A DNA stretch of 19,487 nt. Source: CAYLSV01 sp964386435 (GTDB lineage Bacteria; Planctomycetota; Phycisphaerae; Tepidisphaerales; Tepidisphaeraceae). Made by a program: the position numbers and the translations under genes. This document shows, piece after piece, positions 15,252 through 19,487 of the stretch (positions are counted from its first letter, which is position 1; each line of letters begins with the position of its first letter). The stretch is taken from assembly GCA_964386435.1 (NCBI GenBank), contig CAYLSV010000064.1:1-19487 (forward strand), in the 5' to 3' direction. The notes under the pieces are model-generated. The model was not told where the DNA came from, did no database searches, and was given only the letters and a program-made list of their open reading frames with translations.

Positions 15252-15346
15252 ACCGGACCTCCGCCACGTAGCGGCGGGGCTGCGCCCGATCTGCGAGACG
15301 GTTCCACTTCAGGCGCAGCCCCGCCGCTATGCGGCGGAGGTCCGGT
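15252..15346. repeat. 95-bp inverted-repeat element, copy 1
   Basis: Arms 15252-15286 and 15312-15346 match at 33 of 35 positions around a 25-nt loop. Each arm contains its own palindrome near CGCC..GTAGCGGCG. Copy 2 is at 17006-17100 in the same orientation with a nearly identical loop (GAGACGGyTCCACTTCA). Confidence 0.9.
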
Positions 15347-15360
15347 CGGCGACCCTGTGC

Positions 15361-16152
15361 TCACCGGCCGAAGGGCCACCACTTGTTGCGGGGTTGGCCC
15401 TCGCCGTGGGCCACCGCGTCGGGGCGGTCGGGGACGACCCACGGTGGGACGTCGGCTTTGGACAGGCGGTCGAGCAGTTCGTCGCCGCCGACGCGGAGTT
15501 TGTAGCTCATCTCGGCGGCGGTTAGGGGGAGACAGAGGAGCAGTTGCACCTCGCGGTCGCCGGCGGTGAAGGACTCGAAGCCGTCGAGGCCGGGGATGCC
15601 CGCGAGGAGCATGCTGCCGACCAGGCGGCTGCCGGCGAACGGTTCGGGCGGGTCGCCGTTGGGGATCGTGTGGCCGTGCCAGAGCCAGGCGGCGTGCTCG
15701 TGGGGGAAGCGGGCGAGGAACTTCATCCACCCGATCGGCCAGAACTCCGCGTCGTCGGCGTCCGTCAGATCGTCCTTCCGAAACAGCGGCCAATCCGGCG
15801 GCAGCAGCGTCACGAGCTCGGCCCACCGGCAGTCATTGCCGCCGGCGGCGATGGCGTCCGGCGGCGGGCTCATCGGCCGCTCGGCCATCCCGCTCGTCAC
15901 GCACAGCCACGCGTCGAGCTTGTCATTCGGCGGCACGAGGTGCACGTCGAGGTGCACCGTCGGCGAGATGATCTCGTGGAACACGTGGCCGTCGTAGTCG
16001 CCGAACCACTCGTGCAAGTGGGCCTCGAGCCCGGCGATCAGCTCCTCGTCGCCGTGGGAAAGTTCCGGCGTCTGGTCGATCGGCTCTTCGTAGCGGTAGA
16101 TCGGCTGGCCGCTTTCCGACCGCTCGGGGTGGATCGGCTCGTCGTCGGGCAT
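15361..16152 (-). CDS. SUFU-domain protein (second of pair)
   Basis: This 263-aa protein has a bacterial suppressor-of-fused (SUFU) domain. The key block is HLDVHLVPPN, then LCVTSGMAERPMSPP at about 82-96, WAELVTLLPPDWPL, and a late LLCLPLTAAEMSYKL. Bacterial SUFU proteins belong to the immunity-protein repertoire of polymorphic toxin systems, although many occur alone and lack a proven partner. ATG 16152 is preferred over ATG 16161 because TACCAT ends 7 nt before it. It lies 21 bp after its divergent paralogue and both read the same way. The C-terminus is Arg/Trp-rich (RNKWWPFGR). No toxin gene is visible. Confidence 0.88.
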   Translation of the reverse strand: MPDDEPIHPERSESGQPIYRYEEPIDQTPELSHGDEELIAGLEAHLHEWFGDYDGHVFHEIISPTVHLDVHLVPPNDKLDAWLCVTSGMAERPMSPPPDAIAAGGNDCRWAELVTLLPPDWPLFRKDDLTDADDAEFWPIGWMKFLARFPHEHAAWLWHGHTIPNGDPPEPFAGSRLVGSMLLAGIPGLDGFESFTAGDREVQLLLCLPLTAAEMSYKLRVGGDELLDRLSKADVPPWVVPDRPDAVAHGEGQPRNKWWPFGR

Positions 16153-16159
16153 GGCGGCC

Positions 16160-16165
16160 ATGGTA
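16160..16165 (-). promoter_or_regulatory. TAnnnT box, candidate leaderless promoter
   Basis: TACCAT ends 7 nt before the ATG at 16152 and overlaps the alternative ATG at 16161, which argues for the shorter start. Confidence 0.45.
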
Positions 16166-16173
16166 CCGCCGGG

Positions 16174-16887
16174 TCACTCGACGACCAGCGGGTGCCGCGT
16201 CGGCACAAACGCCATGACCTCGGCGAGGTCGGCGTCATCGTCGATTTCTTCCAGGGCGTCGATGAGCTCGGCCGGTGAGCCGCCGGCCTGCAGGAAGTCC
16301 ATCTCCGGCGGGACCAGCGGCAGCAGTTGCAGCACCTGGATCGGCTCGCCGCCGGGGTGAATCGCCTCGACTTCGGCGGCGGCGTCGTCCCAGAGGGGCA
16401 AAAACACCCACACGCCGCTGGCGTCGCTGCCGGGACCGAACGGCTTCTTTGTGCTGTCACCGGCGGGCACCACGGTCATCGGGACGGCCGGGAACTCGCC
16501 CGCCTGCACCGCCCGCCCCAGCCCCAGCAGCATCTGCAGCGGCCAGAAGCTGGCGGCGGTCTCGTCGTCCAGCGGCATCTCGGCGTCCGTCTCCGTAATG
16601 AACCCCACCGCCGGCCAGTCCGCCGGCAGCACCAGGGCCAACTCCACGCGCCCCGGCAGCTCCGGCCCCCGCTGCGCCGCCGTCGCGCTCACGCCACACG
16701 TCAGCAGCAGCACAAACCCCGGCATCTCCGGCAGGACATGGATGTACACCACGATCGGGTGCGCCGACTCCTCCGGCGTGACGTACATGCCAAGGTGCTC
16801 CCCGGCCGTCTCGAGCAAAAACGCCTCAACCACCTGCCGCAAATCGGCGGCGGGTTGATAATCGTCTAGCGTGGCGTCGTCACTCAT
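16174..16887 (-). CDS. SUFU-domain protein (first of pair)
   Basis: This 237-aa protein is a divergent paralogue of its downstream neighbour. The same domain order is seen: VVYIHVLPEMPGFVLLLTCG matches the HLDVHLVPP..LCVTSG strand pair, RVELALVLPADWP matches the LVTLLPPDWP block, and FLPLWDDAAAEVEAIHPGG leads into QVLQLLPLVPPEMDFLQ. The family consensus TSGMS is degenerate here (TCGVS), so this copy may differ in partner. ATG 16887 has TACCGT 7 nt upstream. The pair sits between two direct copies of the 95-bp element. An immunity-type role is inferred from the family only. Confidence 0.82.
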   Translation of the reverse strand: MSDDATLDDYQPAADLRQVVEAFLLETAGEHLGMYVTPEESAHPIVVYIHVLPEMPGFVLLLTCGVSATAAQRGPELPGRVELALVLPADWPAVGFITETDAEMPLDDETAASFWPLQMLLGLGRAVQAGEFPAVPMTVVPAGDSTKKPFGPGSDASGVWVFLPLWDDAAAEVEAIHPGGEPIQVLQLLPLVPPEMDFLQAGGSPAELIDALEEIDDDADLAEVMAFVPTRHPLVVE

Positions 16888-16894
16888 GCGCGCG

Positions 16895-16900
16895 ACGGTA
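16895..16900 (-). promoter_or_regulatory. TAnnnT box, candidate leaderless promoter of the SUFU pair
   Basis: TACCGT ends 7 nt before the ATG at 16887. Confidence 0.5.
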
Positions 16901-16937
16901 ACACGTCCGGCCGGCCACCGCCATGCCGGGCGGGCCA

Positions 16938-16955
16938 GAACCGACCGATCGGTTC
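16938..16955. promoter_or_regulatory. palindrome upstream of the SUFU pair, possible operator
   Basis: GAACCGA and TCGGTTC form a perfect 7-bp inverted repeat with a 4-nt centre, about 50 bp upstream of the first SUFU start and just behind its candidate -10. A regulator site is possible but nothing else supports it. Confidence 0.3.
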
Positions 16956-17005
16956 GGGTGCGGTCTGTTGTGGCGGTGGCGGCAACGGACAATCGCACGT
17001 TCCGT

Positions 17006-17100
17006 GCCGGACCTCCGCCGCGTAGCGGCGGGGCTGCGCCCGATTCGTGAGACGGCTCCACTTCAGGCACAGCCCCGCCGCTACGCGGCGGAGGTCCGGT
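17006..17100. repeat. 95-bp inverted-repeat element, copy 2
   Basis: Arms 17007-17040 and 17066-17099 pair almost perfectly around a 25-nt loop that matches copy 1. Both copies are followed by TCGGCG. It lies upstream of the SUFU pair, with copy 1 downstream, so the two genes are bracketed by direct repeats. Confidence 0.9.
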
Positions 17101-17133
17101 CGGCGCGTGCAACGTGGCGAGTCCGTCACGTGA

Positions 17134-17214
17134 GGTAGCTGCGAGTCGGCGACTCGCCGTCCGGTCGACGCACAAGGTGTTCGCCGGACTGCGACTCGCC
17201 GAGTCGCAGCTACC
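17134..17214. repeat. REP-pair (BIME-like) element
   Basis: Arms 17134-17164 and 17184-17214 match at 28 of 31 positions. Each end is GTAGCTGCG plus a small palindrome (GAGTC..GACTC). In the two arms that inner palindrome carries compensating G/C swaps, so each hairpin is preserved. Confidence 0.85.
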
Positions 17215-17250
17215 CGCAGAATGAGGTGCACAAGCAACCCTCACAGCACC

Positions 17251-17295
17251 GCGTGAAGCCCCGTCTCCACGAGGCGGAGGCGGTTTCAGTGACGC
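17251..17295 (-). terminator. stem-loop at the end of the small membrane protein gene
   Basis: CCGTCTCC (17261-17268) pairs with GGAGGCGG (17276-17283), eight pairs including one wobble, with an outer GCGT/ACGC. It overlaps the stop of the 71-aa gene. It shares the core CTCCACGAGG with the stem-loop at 1169-1223. Confidence 0.5.
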
Positions 17296-17501
17296 TCCAC
17301 ATCCTCGGCCGCCCCCCGCAGCTCGCCGCGGCCTTCCACGCCCGTGGGGCCGAGTTGCTCGGGCGTTGGGTCGAGCGGTTCGCCCTCCACCGTCTCCACC
17401 GGGGCGGCCTGTTTGCCGAAGGCGATCTTCAGGACCACCAGCAGGACGACGGCGACAACCGGCAGCAGGAGGAGGATTAGGAGGATGGTCAGCCAGTTCA
17501 T
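17286..17501 (-). CDS. small single-pass membrane protein
   Basis: This 71-aa protein has one strong N-terminal membrane helix (about residues 4-27, almost all Leu, Val and Ile), then a basic KIAFGK stop-transfer segment and an acidic, Pro-rich tail (VETVEGEPLDPTPEQL). The basic residues after the helix suggest the tail faces the cytoplasm. ATG 17501 overlaps the stop of the carboxypeptidase gene as ATGA, so the two are probably translated together. No family is recognised. A terminator-like hairpin overlaps its stop. Confidence 0.75.
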   Translation of the reverse strand: MNWLTILLILLLLPVVAVVLLVVLKIAFGKQAAPVETVEGEPLDPTPEQLGPTGVEGRGELRGAAEDVERH

Positions 17502-19027
17502 GCCGCACCCACTTTCACGCCGTAGAACCGTTCGGCCTTGCCGCGGAGGTGGTTCAGGAGGGGTTCGGGGGAGAGGGGCTGGCTTGTGACACGTTGGCAG
17601 AGTTCCGCCGCCGGGTAGCGGCTGCCGTGGCGGTGGATGTGCTCGCGTAGCCAGCTCAAGAGCGGGGCAAACTCGCCGCGGGTGAAGCCGTCTTCGAGGT
17701 CGGGGATGTCGACCTTGGCCTGCTCGTAGAACTGGGCGGCGTAGAGGTTGCCGAGGGTGTACGTCGGGAAGTAGCCGAAGAGGCCGGCCGACCAGTGGAC
17801 GTCTTGCAAGCAGCCGTCCTGCACGTCGGGGGCGACGACGCCGAGGTATTTTTGATATTTCTCGTCCCACGCGCTCGGCAAGTCGGCCGTCGAGAGGTCG
17901 CCGTCGAGCAGCGCTTTTTCCAGCTCGAAGCGGATGAGAATGTGCAGGTTGTACGTCGCCTCGTCGGATTCGGTGCGGATCAGGCTCGGCTGGATCGCGT
18001 TGACCGCGCCGACGAACTCGGCCTCGGGCACGTCCCACAGAATGTCCTTGAACGTCGCCTGAACGGTCGGGTACGCCCATTGCCAGAAGAACTCGCCGCG
18101 GCCGACGGCGTTCTCCCACATGCGGCTCTGGCTCTCGTGGATGCCCAAACTGACGGCCTCGGCCAGCGGGCTGCCGAAGTGCTCGCCCTTGGGCAAGCCC
18201 TGCTCGTACATCGCGTGGCCGGCCTCGTGGAGGGTGCCGAAGAAGCTGTCACCGAGGAACTCCGGGTCGTAGCGGTTGGTGATGCGTGTGTCGCCGGGGG
18301 CGATGCCGGTGCAGAACGGGTGGGCCGACTCGTCCAAGCGGCCGGCGTCGAAGTCGTAGCCGACGGCCTTGGCCGCCCACGCCGCCAGCTTCTTCTGGCC
18401 GGCGACGTCGTACTTGCGGGTGAGGATGCTCGAATCGACCTTGCCCTTGGCCTCGCCGCACGCCCGGACGATCTCGACGAGCGGGCCACGCAAGCCTTCC
18501 AGCACCGCGGCGACCTGCTCCGTCTTCGCGTGCGGCTCGTAGTCGTCCAAAAGCGCGTCGTACCGCGGCCCGCCCTCGCCCACGGCGTCGGCTTCTTCCC
18601 GCTTGAGCCGCAGCATCTCGGCGAGGTGCGGCTCGAACGCGGCGTAATCCTTCGCCGCCCGGGCCTTTTCCCACGCCGCCTGGCCGAGCGTTTCCTGCGT
18701 CGAGAGGGCGGCAACGAGGTCGCCGGGCAGCTTGCGCTTTTTATCGTAACTCCGCCGGACCTCCCGCAGCACCGCCGCCTCGGCCGAGTCGTCGCCGCTG
18801 GCGAAGTCGCCACCCTCGGCAGCCGCGAGCAGGTCGCCGACGCGGTCGCCGGTGAAGCGCTCGTGGGCCAAGCGGGCCAGCAGGGCAGACTGCTCGCCGC
18901 GGTGCTCGATGCCGGCTTTGGGCATTTTGGTGTGGGCGTCCCAGCTGAGCACGCCCTCGGCCGCCGACAGGGTGGCGACGGCCCGCAGCTCCTTCAGAAG
19001 TTCCGAGTACGCATCGCGTGGGTCCAT
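17498..19027 (-). CDS. M32 family carboxypeptidase (carboxypeptidase Taq type)
   Basis: This 509-aa metallocarboxypeptidase of family M32 removes C-terminal residues from peptides in the cytoplasm. The zinc motif HEAGH is at 267-271, and the third ligand is Glu298 in HESQSR. Family-specific blocks are HPFCTGI (236-242), DTRIT (246-250), and ESDEATYNLHILIRFELE in the C-terminal third. Length is typical and no signal peptide is seen. ATG 19027 has TACAGT 6 nt upstream. It is co-transcribed with the overlapping small membrane protein gene; whether that protein tethers the peptidase is unknown. Confidence 0.96.
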   Translation of the reverse strand: MDPRDAYSELLKELRAVATLSAAEGVLSWDAHTKMPKAGIEHRGEQSALLARLAHERFTGDRVGDLLAAAEGGDFASGDDSAEAAVLREVRRSYDKKRKLPGDLVAALSTQETLGQAAWEKARAAKDYAAFEPHLAEMLRLKREEADAVGEGGPRYDALLDDYEPHAKTEQVAAVLEGLRGPLVEIVRACGEAKGKVDSSILTRKYDVAGQKKLAAWAAKAVGYDFDAGRLDESAHPFCTGIAPGDTRITNRYDPEFLGDSFFGTLHEAGHAMYEQGLPKGEHFGSPLAEAVSLGIHESQSRMWENAVGRGEFFWQWAYPTVQATFKDILWDVPEAEFVGAVNAIQPSLIRTESDEATYNLHILIRFELEKALLDGDLSTADLPSAWDEKYQKYLGVVAPDVQDGCLQDVHWSAGLFGYFPTYTLGNLYAAQFYEQAKVDIPDLEDGFTRGEFAPLLSWLREHIHRHGSRYPAAELCQRVTSQPLSPEPLLNHLRGKAERFYGVKVGAA

Positions 19028-19033
19028 GGGCAG

Positions 19034-19039
19034 ACTGTA
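19034..19039 (-). promoter_or_regulatory. TAnnnT box, candidate leaderless promoter of the M32 gene
   Basis: TACAGT ends 6 nt before the ATG at 19027. No convincing -35 is seen. Confidence 0.5.
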
Positions 19040-19063
19040 GCGAACGGTCGCCGCGAGACGAGA

Positions 19064-19212
19064 AGCCCGCAGCTACAACCCGCTCGGAACATTACTCAAA
19101 CTCGGCGAGTCGGAAGTAGCTGCGGGCTGACAGCCCGCAGTGGATGCGCTCGCTCCCCACAAGGCGCAGCGGACGATCCTCGGACGTGGCGGNNNNNNNN
19201 NNCCGCAGCTAC
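19064..19212. repeat. REP-like units, partly in an assembly gap
   Basis: A reverse half-unit AGCCCGCAGCTAC (19064-19076) faces GTAGCTGCGGGCT (19116-19128). The latter begins a pair that ends in CCGCAGCTAC at 19203-19212, beyond the gap. The inner part (TCCCCACAAGG, CGGACG, GGCGG) resembles the 9279-9386 element. Confidence 0.75.
19193..19202. other. assembly gap (10 N)
   Basis: Ten N bases fall inside the second arm of the REP-pair element. The true length here is unknown, so the spacing of that element is not measured. Confidence 0.99.
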
Positions 19213-19257
19213 GGCGGATCTGGAAACGCAGGACGCTCCGGTTTCTCCTGCTGTTCC

Positions 19258-19450
19258 TCGAGGGGAAGACAATGGCCCTCGGGAGGAACGACGCATTCCT
19301 CGGGAGGCCGGCGACGTTCCTCGGGAGGGTTGTGGCGTCCTTCGGGAAGGTTGCCAAGACCTTCGGGAAGGGCTGCGTTGCCTTCCCGAAGGACGCGGCG
19401 AATCTCGGGAAGGTTGGGCCATCCTTTCGGAAGGATGAGACGTATCTTGA
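19258..19450. repeat. 21-bp tandem array, at least nine units
   Basis: A core of the type CTTCGGGAAGG recurs at an exact 21-bp step, anchored at 19258, 19279, 19300, 19321, 19342, 19363, 19384, 19405 and 19426, with a weak tenth at 19447. The cores are near-palindromic and the 9-11 nt spacers vary in sequence but not length. Several frames stay open on both strands and would give heptapeptide repeats, but no start signal or normal codon pattern supports a gene. I see no other feature from 19213 to the right edge. Confidence 0.85.
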
Positions 19451-19487
19451 GCAGGACGTGGGCGACGGTGGTGGCGTGGGTTGTTTA

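Noticed and set aside
15252..17214. CRISPR array
   Set aside because: The repeats are long inverted-repeat elements, only two of each kind and far apart, with no regular spacers and no cas genes.
16174..17508. A 444-codon frame extending the first SUFU gene upstream through the repeats
   Set aside because: The upstream part reads through the 95-bp element and the REP pair, has repeat-derived residues, and a well-placed ATG with a TAnnnT box exists at 16887.
19096..19422. A minus-strand gene encoding Ser/Arg/Pro heptapeptide repeats
   Set aside because: It depends on the 21-bp array, spans the N gap and has no start signal; several other frames are equally open.
17795..19438. A 547-codon plus-strand frame across the M32 gene and the right-edge repeats
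   Set aside because: It is antisense to a clear carboxypeptidase and continues through the assembly gap; open frames on the opposite strand are common at this GC content.

Overview
The window is a GC-rich, gene-dense chromosomal segment, most likely from a planctomycete of the Phycisphaerae type. The lineage call is an inference. It rests on a PEP-CTERM exported protein, a Uma2-family gene, bacterial SUFU-domain genes, a planctomycete-like flagellin, heptamer repeat arrays between genes, and few Shine-Dalgarno sequences. No tRNA, rRNA, CRISPR array, prophage or transposase gene was seen.

Layout. The left edge (1-333) holds a possible partial gene with a 26-bp tandem duplication. A PEP-CTERM protein (334-1143, +) meets a five-gene minus-strand run end to end across a 26-bp stem-loop. 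In transcription order that run is a JAMM peptidase, cysteine synthase, a Uma2 nuclease-like protein, a duplicated DUF6985-like protein and a PHP-domain phosphoesterase. A single flagellin gene (5937-7334, -) follows, with a long upstream region. Next is a two-gene osmoprotectant-type ABC importer (7779-10153, -) whose binding protein and permease are fused. Divergent from it is a GT4 glycosyltransferase (10225-11370, +), followed by small hypothetical genes and a membrane protein. A sugar-nucleotide epimerase and a small LuxR-type HTH protein are divergent neighbours. A long LOG-family protein, two adjacent SUFU-domain genes, and an M32 carboxypeptidase overlapping a small membrane protein complete the coding part. 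The right edge is repeat-rich and contains an assembly gap.

Two layers are not explained by the genes. First, 13 of about 20 start codons have a TAnnnT box ending 6-9 nt upstream, the signature of leaderless transcripts. Clear Shine-Dalgarno sequences occur at only a few genes, such as the PEP-CTERM protein, cysK and a 77-aa protein. Second, several families of short structured repeats fill the spacers. These are REP/BIME-like paired hairpins beginning GTAG, a 95-bp inverted-repeat element present twice around the SUFU pair, heptamer arrays, and a 21-bp tandem array. One REP-pair element of exactly 108 bp lies in frame within the signal-peptide region of the ABC transporter gene.

Functional reading. 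The JAMM-cysteine synthase pair suggests a sulfur-carrier route to cysteine, though no carrier gene is visible here. The ABC genes form a compact importer for compatible solutes. The glycosyltransferase and epimerase suggest surface polysaccharide synthesis. The SUFU pair, bracketed by direct repeats, looks like a small immunity-type cassette without a visible toxin.
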